NCBI GenBank assembly: GCA_900762245.1
Contig: CAAFFR010000054.1
Location: 1 to 24,516 of the forward strand
DNA length: 24,516 bases
From: an uncultured Oscillospiraceae bacterium
GTDB lineage: Bacteria > Bacillota_A > Clostridia > Oscillospirales > Oscillospiraceae
Reading direction: 5' to 3'
Notes under the pieces: model-generated
What the model was told of the DNA's origin: nothing
The model's database searches: none
Seen by the model: the letters and a program-made list of their open reading frames with translations, nothing else
Position numbers and translations under genes: made by a program
Shown here: positions 12,983-19,418 of the stretch, one piece after another
Position numbering within the stretch: the stretch's first letter is position 1
Layout of the letters: the number at the start of each line of letters is the position of its first letter

Positions 12983-14335
12983 ATGGCATTTGAAGGCTTA
13001 ACCGAAAAAATTTCCGCCACCTTCAAAAAGCTTCGCGGCAAGGGCCGCCTGAAAGAGGCAGACGTGAAGGAGGCTATGCGTGAGATTCGCATGGCGCTGC
13101 TGGAAGCGGATGTCAGCTACAAAGTGGTCAAGGACTTCACCAAGTCCGTTACTGCCCGCTGCGTGGACACCGAAGTTCTGGAATCTCTCACTCCTGCCCA
13201 GATGATCGTCAAGATCGTCAACGAAGAGCTGTGCAAGCTCATGGGCAGCGATACCAAGCATCTCACCATCAACCCCAACGGCCCCACCGTCATTATGCTG
13301 GTAGGCCTGCAGGGCGCAGGTAAGACCACCAACGGCAGCAAGCTTGCCGGTCTGCAGAAGCGGCAGGGAAGAAATCCTCTGCTGGTTGCCTGCGATATCT
13401 ACCGTCCCGCAGCCATTCAGCAGCTGAAGGTCTGCGGCGAAAAGCTGGGCATCCCTGTCTTTGAGAAGGGCACCCAGGACCCTGTTCAGACGGCAAAGGA
13501 AGCTGTCCTTTATGCCCGCCAGCACGGCCACGACATGGTGTTCCTGGACACCGCAGGCCGCCTGCATGTGGACGAGGCACTGATGAACGAGCTGAAGAAC
13601 ATCAAAGCTACCGTCAAGCCCGACGAAATCATGCTGGTTGTGGACGCCATGACCGGTCAGGACGCCGTCAACGCAGCCCAGAGCTTCAATGACTGGCTGG
13701 ATATCGACTCCGTCATGCTCAGCAAGCTGGACGGCGATGCCCGTGGCGGTGCAGCCCTGTCTGTCAAGGCCATCACCGGCAAGCCCATTAAGTTCGCCGG
13801 TATCGGCGAAAAGCTGGAGGATATCGAGCCCTTCCATCCCGACCGGATGGCAAGCCGCATCCTGGGCATGGGCGATATGCTGACCCTCATTGAGAAGGCA
13901 GAAAAGGCATTCGATGCCAAGAAGGCTGCCGACTTGGAAGAGAAGATGAAAACCAACCGCTTCACTTTGCAGGATTTCTATGAACAGCTGGTTCAGATGA
14001 AATCCATGGGCGGTATGGAAGAAATTCTGGCCCAGATGCCCGGCGGTGCTAACCTGAAGGGCGTCAAGATGGACGAGAAGGCACTGGCCCACACTGAGGC
14101 CATCATCCTCTCCATGACCCCCCGTGAACGGGAAAAGCCCGAGATCATCGGTGCCAGCCGCAAGAAGCGTATCGCTGCCGGCGCAGGCGTCCGGGTGGAG
14201 GAGGTCAACAAGCTGCTGAAATCCTTCGATCAGATGCGCAAGCTGATGAAGCAGTTCTCCGGCCCCGGCATGGGCCGAAAGATGAAGCGTCTGGGCCGCA
14301 TGGGCGGCTTCGGCGGCGGATTCCCGGGGCTGTAA
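12983..14335 (+). CDS. ffh: signal recognition particle protein Ffh (SRP54)
   Basis: A 450-residue GTPase that binds SRP RNA and delivers ribosomes making membrane proteins to FtsY. The N domain covers about 1-95. In the G domain, G1 GLQGAGKTT is at 108-116, DTAGR at 189-193 and the guanine-specificity motif appears as SKLDG at 247-251, with serine where threonine is usual. The M domain (about 300-450) is methionine-rich with the RNA-binding region GASRKKRIAAGAGVRVEEVNK, and the tail ends GRMGGFGGGFPGL. Full family length. A palindromic repeat follows nine bases after the stop. Confidence 0.97.
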   Translation: MAFEGLTEKISATFKKLRGKGRLKEADVKEAMREIRMALLEADVSYKVVKDFTKSVTARCVDTEVLESLTPAQMIVKIVNEELCKLMGSDTKHLTINPNGPTVIMLVGLQGAGKTTNGSKLAGLQKRQGRNPLLVACDIYRPAAIQQLKVCGEKLGIPVFEKGTQDPVQTAKEAVLYARQHGHDMVFLDTAGRLHVDEALMNELKNIKATVKPDEIMLVVDAMTGQDAVNAAQSFNDWLDIDSVMLSKLDGDARGGAALSVKAITGKPIKFAGIGEKLEDIEPFHPDRMASRILGMGDMLTLIEKAEKAFDAKKAADLEEKMKTNRFTLQDFYEQLVQMKSMGGMEEILAQMPGGANLKGVKMDEKALAHTEAIILSMTPREREKPEIIGASRKKRIAAGAGVRVEEVNKLLKSFDQMRKLMKQFSGPGMGRKMKRLGRMGGFGGGFPGL

Positions 14336-14343
14336 CCGTACCG

Positions 14344-14444
14344 TGTCATTGCGAACCAGTCCGCAGACTGGTGTGGCAATCCCCTCCAGAGGTCCGCGCA
14401 GAACCGAAGGAGATTGCCACGTCGCTTCGCTCCTCGCAATGACA
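14344..14444. repeat. full TGTCATTGCGA palindromic element between ffh and rpsP
   Basis: The 101-bp element starts TGTCATTGCGA and ends TCGCAATGACA. The left arm carries CCAGTCCGCAGACTGG before TGTGGCAATCCCC; the right arm reads inverted as GGAGCGAAGCGACGTGGCAATCTCC. Each arm is itself partly self-complementary, so the whole can form a branched hairpin. The centre includes AGGTCCGCGCAGAACC, also seen at 7280 and 24400. It is noncoding and could act as transcript terminator or stabiliser after ffh. Confidence 0.85.
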
Positions 14445-14519
14445 GCTAGATAGTTCGCTGAAAGCAAAATAGCTTTGCGATATAGATTACTTTGATATTT
14501 TTATGGAGGTGAAACTCTC

Positions 14520-14759
14520 ATGGTTAAGATCAGACTGAGAAGAATGGGCGCTAAGAAGGCTCCTTTCTACCGTATCGTTGTTGCTGATGCCCGCTCTCCC
14601 CGCGACGGCCGTTGCATCGAGGAGATCGGCACTTACAATCCCCTGACCCAGCCCGCTACCGTCTCTGTTGACGTGGAGAAGGCACAGAACTGGATCAAGA
14701 ACGGCGCACAGCCCACCGACACCGTTCGCGGCCTGCTGAAGAACGCTGGTGTTCTGTAA
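14520..14759 (+). CDS. rpsP: 30S ribosomal protein S16
   Basis: A 79-residue protein, [20 protein letters not shown]..., with the family signature [24 protein letters not shown]16 is required for correct folding of 16S RNA in the small subunit body. GGAGGTGA precedes the ATG. No convincing promoter was found between the palindromic repeat and the gene. It is followed by khpA after 23 bases, the usual Firmicutes order. Confidence 0.97.
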   Translation: MVKIRLRRMGAKKAPFYRIVVADARSPRDGRCIEEIGTYNPLTQPATVSVDVEKAQNWIKNGAQPTDTVRGLLKNAGVL

Positions 14760-14782
14760 GATCCTCAAAGGAGAAGCCCACA

Positions 14783-15013
14783 ATGAAAGAGCTTTTGCTG
14801 TATATGGCAAAGAATCTGGTGGACGATCCTGAGGCAGTCACTGTTACCGAAATCGACGACGAAGACGGTAAGGTGCTGGAGCTGCGTGTTGCCGAAGGCG
14901 ACATGGGTAAGGTGATCGGCCGCCAGGGACGGATCGCCAAAGAGATTCGTACCATTATTAAGACTGTAGCCCAGCGCACTGGCGAGAAGGTCACGGTCGA
15001 AATCGTGGATTAA
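14783..15013 (+). CDS. khpA: KH-domain RNA-binding protein KhpA
   Basis: A 76-residue protein made of one KH domain. The GxxG loop that contacts RNA is GRQG at 46-49 within MGKVIGRQGRIAKEIRTIIK. KhpA (YlqC) pairs with KhpB and affects cell division and small-RNA function in several Firmicutes. It is encoded between rpsP and rimM as expected. GGAG at 14769-14772 lies ten bases before the ATG. A strong terminator follows seven bases after the stop, separating rpsP-khpA from rimM-trmD. Confidence 0.93.
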   Translation: MKELLLYMAKNLVDDPEAVTVTEIDDEDGKVLELRVAEGDMGKVIGRQGRIAKEIRTIIKTVAQRTGEKVTVEIVD

Positions 15014-15020
15014 ACGATGA

Positions 15021-15047
15021 TGCGTGACGGAACCGTCACGCATTTTT
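15021..15047 (+). terminator. intrinsic terminator of rpsP-khpA
   Basis: A perfect stem TGCGTGACGG/CCGTCACGCA (15021-15030 and 15033-15042) with a tight loop, followed by TTTTT (15043-15047). Confidence 0.9.
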
Positions 15048-15080
15048 CGTTATATTATTTTGCTCATGCAATGAATTATC

Positions 15081-15186
15081 TGTCATTGCGAGGAGCGTAG
15101 CGACGTGGCAATCCCCCGGTTAGACGTACGATGCTGGAATATGGGGGAGATTGCCACACCAGTGTGCGCACTGGTTCGCAATGACA
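15081..15186. repeat. full TGTCATTGCGA palindromic element before rimM
   Basis: A 106-bp element from TGTCATTGCGAGGAGCGTAG to TTCGCAATGACA. Here the AGCG-type arm is on the left and the arm with CCAGTGTGCGCACTGG is on the right, the reverse of the copies at 14344 and 24349. It ends 22 bases before the rimM ATG, so the rimM promoter must lie upstream of or inside it. No clear promoter was seen downstream of it. Confidence 0.85.
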
Positions 15187-15208
15187 TCGCGTTATAGGAG
15201 CGTGTACT

Positions 15209-15700
15209 ATGAAACTCCAATTTATTGAAGCCGGTGAAATTGTCACCACCCACGGTGTCCGTGGCGAAGTAAAGGTCCTGACCTGGCTGGATGATCCGGA
15301 AATGCTCTGCGAGTTTGACCGCTGCCGCATTGCCGGTAAGGAATATACCATGGAACAGGTGCGGGTCCAGAAGACCTGCAATCTGTTGAAGCTCTCCGGG
15401 ATCGACACCATGGAAGCTGCCCAGGCTATGCGGGGCAAGGTCATCGAGCTGTACCGGGAGGACATTGACGACGAAGTGATCTTCGCAGCCGAGCTGGTCG
15501 GCATGGAGGTCTACGCGGAGGAGAAGCTGATCGGCAAGATCAAAGAGGTGCTGGACTATCCCGGCAACTCCGTGTATGTGGTCAAGGGTGAATACGAATA
15601 TATGATCCCTGCGGTGAAGCAGTTCATTCTCTCCACCGACATGGATGCCAATAGAATGCAGGTCAAGCTGATCGAGGGCATGCGCAGCGATGAGAATTGA
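15209..15700 (+). CDS. rimM: 16S rRNA processing protein RimM
   Basis: A 163-residue protein with an N-terminal RimM domain (about 4-82, GEIVTTHGVRGEVKVLTWLDDPE) and a C-terminal PRC-barrel (about 92-163, ELVGMEVYAEEKLIGKIKEVLDYPGNSVYVV). RimM assists maturation of the 30S head. AGGAG lies eleven bases before the ATG. Its last codons overlap trmD by 11 bases, so translation of trmD is coupled to it. Confidence 0.95.
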   Translation: MKLQFIEAGEIVTTHGVRGEVKVLTWLDDPEMLCEFDRCRIAGKEYTMEQVRVQKTCNLLKLSGIDTMEAAQAMRGKVIELYREDIDDEVIFAAELVGMEVYAEEKLIGKIKEVLDYPGNSVYVVKGEYEYMIPAVKQFILSTDMDANRMQVKLIEGMRSDEN

Positions 15701-16442
15701 TATTTTGACCCTCTTCCCGGAAACGCTGGGAGATGTGCTGTCGGAATCCATTCTGGGCCGGGCCCAGGAGCGGGGGATCATCCGCATCGATGCCCATCAG
15801 ATCCGGGATTATACCGCCAACAAACAGAATCAGGTGGACGACTACCCTTATGGCGGCGGCCGGGGTGCGGTGATGACCGCGGACCCCCTCTACCGCTGCT
15901 GGGAGGCTGTCTGTGACGAAGCGGGCGGTCCTGTTCATACCATCTACATGTCCCCCTGCGGTCATACCTTCAAGCAGGCGGATGCCATTCGCCTGAGCAA
16001 GATGGAGAACATCATCATCGTCTGTGGCCACTACGAGGGTATTGACCAGCGCTTCATCGACGAGTGCGTGGACGAGGAGCTTTCTCTGGGTGATTTCGTC
16101 CTCACCGGCGGTGAAATCGCCGCTATGGCTGTCACCGATGCTGTCTGCCGCATGGTCCCCGGTGTTCTGGCAGACCCGGAATGCTTTGAGGACGAGAGTC
16201 ATTTCAACGGCTTGCTGGAGTATCCCCAGTATACCCGCCCTGCCGTCTGGCACGGCCGGGAAATCCCCGCCATCCTCACCTCCGGCAACCACGAAAAGGT
16301 CCGACAGTGGCGCCGGAAGCAGTCCCTGCGCCGCACCAAGGCCCGCAGACCCGATATGTACGAAAAGCTGGACCTGTCCTCTAAGCAGGATAAAAAGCTT
16401 CTGAAGGAAATGGAAGCTGAGGATGCAGCTGAAAATGGCTGA
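15690..16442 (+). CDS. trmD: tRNA (guanine-N1)-methyltransferase TrmD
   Basis: A 250-residue SPOUT methyltransferase that makes m1G37 in tRNA and prevents frameshifting. It begins MRIDILTLFPE. The SAM-binding trefoil knot includes GHYEGID (113-119) and EELSLGDFVLTGGEIAA. The catalytic Asp region is CFEDESHFNGLLEYPQYTRP. The start overlaps the rimM end by 11 bases. A strong terminator follows. Length is normal; the C-terminal KLLKEMEAEDAAENG is an ordinary variable tail. Confidence 0.97.
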   Translation: MRIDILTLFPETLGDVLSESILGRAQERGIIRIDAHQIRDYTANKQNQVDDYPYGGGRGAVMTADPLYRCWEAVCDEAGGPVHTIYMSPCGHTFKQADAIRLSKMENIIIVCGHYEGIDQRFIDECVDEELSLGDFVLTGGEIAAMAVTDAVCRMVPGVLADPECFEDESHFNGLLEYPQYTRPAVWHGREIPAILTSGNHEKVRQWRRKQSLRRTKARRPDMYEKLDLSSKQDKKLLKEMEAEDAAENG

Positions 16443-16468
16443 CACGGGATCATAGAACGAAAAGAACG

Positions 16469-16504
16469 GAAGGACGGAGTTTTTCTCCGTCCTTCTTTGT
16501 TTTC
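16469..16504 (+). terminator. intrinsic terminator of rimM-trmD
   Basis: A perfect 11-bp stem GAAGGACGGAG/CTCCGTCCTTC (16469-16479 and 16485-16495) with a TTTTT loop, followed by TTTGTTTTCC. Confidence 0.88.
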
Positions 16505-16505
16505 C

Positions 16506-16534
16506 TTGCTATTTCCTTTTGTTCCTTGTAAAAT
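16506..16534 (+). promoter_or_regulatory. promoter of the sirtuin gene
   Basis: TTGCTA (16506-16511), a 17-base spacer and TAAAAT (16529-16534), directly behind the trmD terminator and 22 bases before the ATG. Confidence 0.6.
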
Positions 16535-16555
16535 AAGAAAAAGGAGGGAAGTACC

Positions 16556-17269
16556 ATGGACAAAATCGAAACCTTGAAGCGGTGGATCAGCGAAAGCAGC
16601 CGAATCGTCTTCTTCGGCGGCGCGGGAGTGAGCACCGAATCCGGCATTCCGGATTTTCGCAGTACCGATGGTCTGTACAGCCAGAAATTTGATTATCCGC
16701 CGGAGACCATCATCAGCCACAGCTTCTATGAAAGAAAGCCGGAATACTTCTTCCGGTTCTACCGGGAAAAAATGCTGCCCCTGGGGTTTGAACCCAACAT
16801 CACCCACAAGGTGCTGGCAGCCTGGGAGCAGCAGGGAAGGCTTTCTGCTGTGGTGACCCAGAATATCGACGGCCTTCACCAGAAAGCGGGCAGTAAAAAG
16901 GTCTATGAGCTTCATGGCTCCGTTCTGCGCAATTACTGCACCCGCTGCGGAAAATTCCACAGTGCGGAGTTTGTCAAAGATGCCCCCGGCGTGCCAAAAT
17001 GCGACTGCGGCGGCACTGTAAAGCCGGATGTGGTGCTTTATGAAGAAAGCCTGGACCAGAATACCATCGAAAAATCCGTCCGGGCCATCTACAATGCGGA
17101 CCTTCTCATCGTAGCGGGCACCAGCCTGACCGTATACCCGGCGGCAGGTCTCATCAACTACTACCGGGGCAACCGCCTGGTTCTCATCAACCGGGATGCC
17201 ACCCCCTACGACAATCAGGCAGACCTGGTCTTCCACGAAAGCCTGGGCAGTATCTTCTCTCAATTGTAA
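16556..17269 (+). CDS. NAD-dependent protein deacylase, sirtuin (Sir2/CobB family)
   Basis: A 237-residue sirtuin. The NAD-binding motif GAGVSTESGIPDFR is at 22-35, TQNIDGLH at 101-108, and the catalytic histidine is His120 in ELHGS. The structural zinc is held by Cys128, Cys131, Cys149 and Cys151 (C-x2-C then C-x-C). GTSLTVYPA is the second NAD contact. It removes acyl groups from lysines using NAD, in the cytoplasm. The enzyme looks complete and active; the acyl preference cannot be read from sequence. AAGGAGGGAA precedes the ATG. It is monocistronic, with its own promoter and terminator. Confidence 0.95.
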   Translation: MDKIETLKRWISESSRIVFFGGAGVSTESGIPDFRSTDGLYSQKFDYPPETIISHSFYERKPEYFFRFYREKMLPLGFEPNITHKVLAAWEQQGRLSAVVTQNIDGLHQKAGSKKVYELHGSVLRNYCTRCGKFHSAEFVKDAPGVPKCDCGGTVKPDVVLYEESLDQNTIEKSVRAIYNADLLIVAGTSLTVYPAAGLINYYRGNRLVLINRDATPYDNQADLVFHESLGSIFSQL

Positions 17270-17275
17270 CCATTC

Positions 17276-17300
17276 AGGGCGGGGAAAAAATCCCCGCCCT
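17276..17300. repeat. GGGCGGGGA hairpin after the sirtuin gene
   Basis: AGGGCGGGGA and TCCCCGCCCT form a perfect 10-bp stem around AAAAA, seven bases after the stop. A nearly identical GGCGGGGA hairpin lies at 17506-17525 at the other end of the gap. No T-tract follows. Confidence 0.7.
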
Positions 17301-17304
17301 CAGG

Positions 17305-17344
17305 CCGTCGAAAATCCCCTTTGGGGCTTTTCGACGGTTTTTTT
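17305..17344 (+). terminator. intrinsic terminator of the sirtuin gene
   Basis: CCGTCGAAAA/TTTTCGACGG (17305-17314 and 17328-17337) encloses an inner CCCC/GGGG stem and is followed by seven T residues (17338-17344). This is a strong terminator on the plus strand. Confidence 0.9.
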
Positions 17345-17362
17345 GCAGTCTGCTGCGCGCAT

Positions 17363-17525
17363 AATTTGTTCGTCGAAGACGAACAAATTCCACACTTGCA
17401 GCCTGATAGGTGTTTTCGTCCACGTACACGCCGCGGACGAAAACGATTTGGATGGGTTTGCCGCTTGCGCGGCAAATTCTGCGAAGTCTTTTGGAGCAGT
17501 CTGAAGGCGGGGAAAACTCCCCGCC
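17363..17525. repeat. palindrome-rich gap with four successive inverted repeats
   Basis: Four perfect inverted repeats follow one another: AATTTGTTCGTC/GACGAACAAATT (17363-17389), GTTTTCGTCC/GGACGAAAAC (17412-17444), TTTGCCGC/GCGGCAAA (17457-17476) and GGCGGGGA/TCCCCGCC (17506-17525). Together with the two hairpins before it, the 263-base gap between convergent genes is almost entirely self-complementary. No gene with start signals is visible here; open frames crossing it are chance reading of repeats. The last hairpin may serve the exporter gene that ends at 17533. Confidence 0.7.
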
Positions 17526-17532
17526 CTGGTGC

Positions 17533-18759
17533 TTATTTTTTCAGATTTTTTCGGTCGGAATACATACGGAACACCGTAGAACCCAACAGAATGCCCACTG
17601 CCATGATGCCGGCGATGGCGGCGGTGAACATGCCCTTGCTGGCGAACAGGTCCATCTGTCCCTGGACGGCGTAGTTCATGGTGTAGTACACACCTGCGCC
17701 GGGAATCATGGGGAAAATGGAGATAACCAGATAGGAAATGGCCGGATATTTGCGAATACGGGCCATGACCTCGGAGTACACAGAGGAGAACAGCGCGGAC
17801 CAGAAATAACCGCTGAGCTCACTGCCTGTCAGCTCCAATGCGATCAGATAAACTGCCCAGGACAATGCGCCGCCCAGGGCACACAGGGAAACACCGAAGC
17901 CGTGAATGTTAAACTGGATGGCAAAACCGATGCAGCCTACAAAGGCAAACAGGCATTGCGCCACCATGGAATAGGGGATTCCTGCTGTGGAAACCGGGGT
18001 TCCCCAGAGGTAAGATGCCACATTCCAGGCCGAAGCGGTGCCCAACACGATGGCAGCGGCCACCAGAAGGACCTGCACGATTCGGTTGATGCCGGAATTG
18101 GTATCTCCGTAAATAATATCCCGCATGGCGTTGGTAAACAGCAGACCCGGCACCAGAATCATCAGTGCGCCGATGGTGACGGCATCGGGATTCTGGCTGA
18201 TGCCGACAGCACCCATGGCGTAAGCCAGCAGGGCCATCAGAAAGGCGCTGGCGATGGTTCGGAAGAACTGGTTTGCTTTGCGTTTATCCAAAAAAGCGTT
18301 GACCAGCCCGATGAGCATGCCGCAGATACCGGCACACAGGGCATCCACCGCGTTTCCGCCGAAGAACAGGCCGTAGCCCGCGCCGCCGAGGAAACACCCC
18401 AAATACTGCATGGGAACAGAATAGCTGAGGAGCCCCTGACGCACAAAGTCAAACCAGCCCAGTCCTGCGGAAGGTTCCGGCTTGCGGTTGCAGAAAGCCC
18501 GGCTCAGGGCGCTGAATTTTTCCACAGCGTCCAGATTGTTTCCGTGGTGGCCGATGCGGCGCATCCGGGTGATGGGCTTGCCATCCTCTGTCAGGATGGA
18601 TACCACCAGATAATTGGGAATGGCAAAGACTTCTGCCGTTACCCCATAGGCTGCCAGACACCGGCTGATGCTTTCCTCCACCCGGAAGGTCTCCGCACCT
18701 GCCATGGCAAGCTCATAGCCCAGGTCTGTTGCCATGTCCAGTAAGGTATTGTAATCCAT
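17533..18759 (-). CDS. threonine/serine exporter family protein (ThrE-type, fused form)
   Basis: A 408-residue membrane protein combining both ThrE halves. The N-terminal cytoplasmic domain (about 1-115) has DLGYELAMAGAETFRVEESISRC and AIPNYLVVSILTEDG. Two blocks of five predicted helices follow, about 120-260 (first block, ending ILVPGLLFTNAMRDI) and 265-400 (second block, with SISYLV-like ISYLVISIFPMIPGAG). The repeated PG motifs (VPGLLFTNA and IPGAGVYYT) are family hallmarks. In Corynebacterium ThrE exports threonine and serine; the substrate here is inferred. CGAGGT precedes the ATG at a good distance. It lies 73 bases after the HxlR gene on the same strand and may share its transcript or use the extended -10 at 18790. 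Confidence 0.88.
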   Translation of the reverse strand: MDYNTLLDMATDLGYELAMAGAETFRVEESISRCLAAYGVTAEVFAIPNYLVVSILTEDGKPITRMRRIGHHGNNLDAVEKFSALSRAFCNRKPEPSAGLGWFDFVRQGLLSYSVPMQYLGCFLGGAGYGLFFGGNAVDALCAGICGMLIGLVNAFLDKRKANQFFRTIASAFLMALLAYAMGAVGISQNPDAVTIGALMILVPGLLFTNAMRDIIYGDTNSGINRIVQVLLVAAAIVLGTASAWNVASYLWGTPVSTAGIPYSMVAQCLFAFVGCIGFAIQFNIHGFGVSLCALGGALSWAVYLIALELTGSELSGYFWSALFSSVYSEVMARIRKYPAISYLVISIFPMIPGAGVYYTMNYAVQGQMDLFASKGMFTAAIAGIMAVGILLGSTVFRMYSDRKNLKK

Positions 18760-18789
18760 AAAAAATACCTCGAAACATAAGATAGGTTC

Positions 18790-18798
18790 AGTATAGCA
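18790..18798 (-). promoter_or_regulatory. possible extended -10 promoter of the exporter gene
   Basis: On the minus strand TGCTATACT (18798-18790) is an extended -10 element about 30 bases before the exporter start. The corresponding -35 is poor (pyrimidine-rich), so this is tentative. Confidence 0.35.
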
Positions 18799-18832
18799 TA
18801 CAAATGGAAAAAGAAAAGAGAAAAGTTTGCGG

Positions 18833-19207
18833 TTATGACATGTTTTCCAGACAGCAGGGGTCTGATTCCATCATAAAGCAGCAGGGCTCCTGGTCCTTGC
18901 TGCGCAGATATTCTGCACCCCAGTCCCGCATGGCGACCAGAATGGGCATCAGGCTCCGTCCGGTGTCCGTCAGGGAATATTCCACCTTAGGCGGGATCAC
19001 GGGATATACCTCCCGGTGGACCAGCGCCTGGGCTTCCAGTTCCCGCAGCTGTTGGGTCAGCATTTTCGGTGTAGCCTTGGGAATACGCTGCCGCAGCTGG
19101 GAGAACCGCAGAATGCCGTCAGATAAATGCCACAGGATCAGGGCTTTATATTTGCCGCCAATGAGATCCAGCGTTGCCTCTACAGGGCAGTTGTCTTTGT
19201 TTTCCAT
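18833..19207 (-). CDS. HxlR-family winged-helix regulator with cysteine-rich tail
   Basis: A 124-residue MarR-like winged-helix protein. The HxlR signature CPVEATLDLIGGKYKALILWHL is at 7-28 with conserved Cys7, followed by the recognition helix region ATPKMLTQQLRELEAQALVHR and the wing VEYSLTDTGRSLMPIL. Family members often sense reactive electrophiles or oxidation through the N-terminal cysteine. Unusual here is the C-terminus, which carries two Cys pairs, at 109-110 and 118-119 (PCC-7-CC spacing), suitable for metal or disulfide sensing. AGGAGG precedes the start. It is divergent from the copper ATPase gene, and its promoter overlaps a TACCC-AAAA-GGGTA palindrome. Confidence 0.9.
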   Translation of the reverse strand: MENKDNCPVEATLDLIGGKYKALILWHLSDGILRFSQLRQRIPKATPKMLTQQLRELEAQALVHREVYPVIPPKVEYSLTDTGRSLMPILVAMRDWGAEYLRSKDQEPCCFMMESDPCCLENMS

Positions 19208-19264
19208 ACCCTTCCTCCTGATTATTTGCAGGGTCGATTAGGGAATCATCCCTGCTTACACTAC

Positions 19265-19293
19265 ATAGTACCCAAAAGGGTAGTATCGCACAA
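19265..19293 (-). promoter_or_regulatory. promoter of the HxlR gene with palindromic operator
   Basis: On the minus strand TTGTGC (19293-19288), 17-base spacer, TACTAT (19270-19265). The palindrome TACCC-AAAA-GGGTA (19269-19282) covers the -10 edge and most of the spacer, as expected for an autorepressor. The heptamer ATAGTAC occurs at 19265-19271 and again at 19295-19301, 30 bp apart, the second copy just ahead of the divergent copA -35. A further palindrome AGGGA-ATCA-TCCCT (19239-19252) is in the leader. Confidence 0.6.
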
Positions 19294-19305
19294 AATAGTA
19301 CATAC

Positions 19306-19333
19306 TTGCGATTTTGCTATCGTGTGGTAAAAT
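19306..19333 (+). promoter_or_regulatory. promoter of copA
   Basis: TTGCGA (19306-19311), a 16-base spacer and TAAAAT (19328-19333), with TG before the -10. The leader is about 80 bases. A direct repeat of the putative HxlR half-site ATAGTAC ends five bases before the -35. Confidence 0.6.
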
Positions 19334-19418
19334 AATAGCACAAGATGGGAGAAGCGTCAATTCCTATTGATTTTTCTCCGGAAATCATGGATAATAATTG
19401 TAGAAATGAGGGATGCCT

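Noticed and set aside
12998..14467. A 489-codon open frame antisense to ffh
   Set aside because: It mirrors the ffh coding frame and its start lies in the palindromic repeat. ffh itself is certain from its GTPase motifs.
17260..17475. Short frames on both strands across the hairpin-rich gap
   Set aside because: They read through inverted repeats and terminator sequence and lack ribosome binding sites.
17410..18744. A 444-codon plus-strand frame opposite the ThrE-type exporter
   Set aside because: It starts within the hairpin-rich gap, lacks a start signal, and gives a hydrophilic His/Gly-rich product. The minus strand encodes a ten-helix ThrE-like protein.
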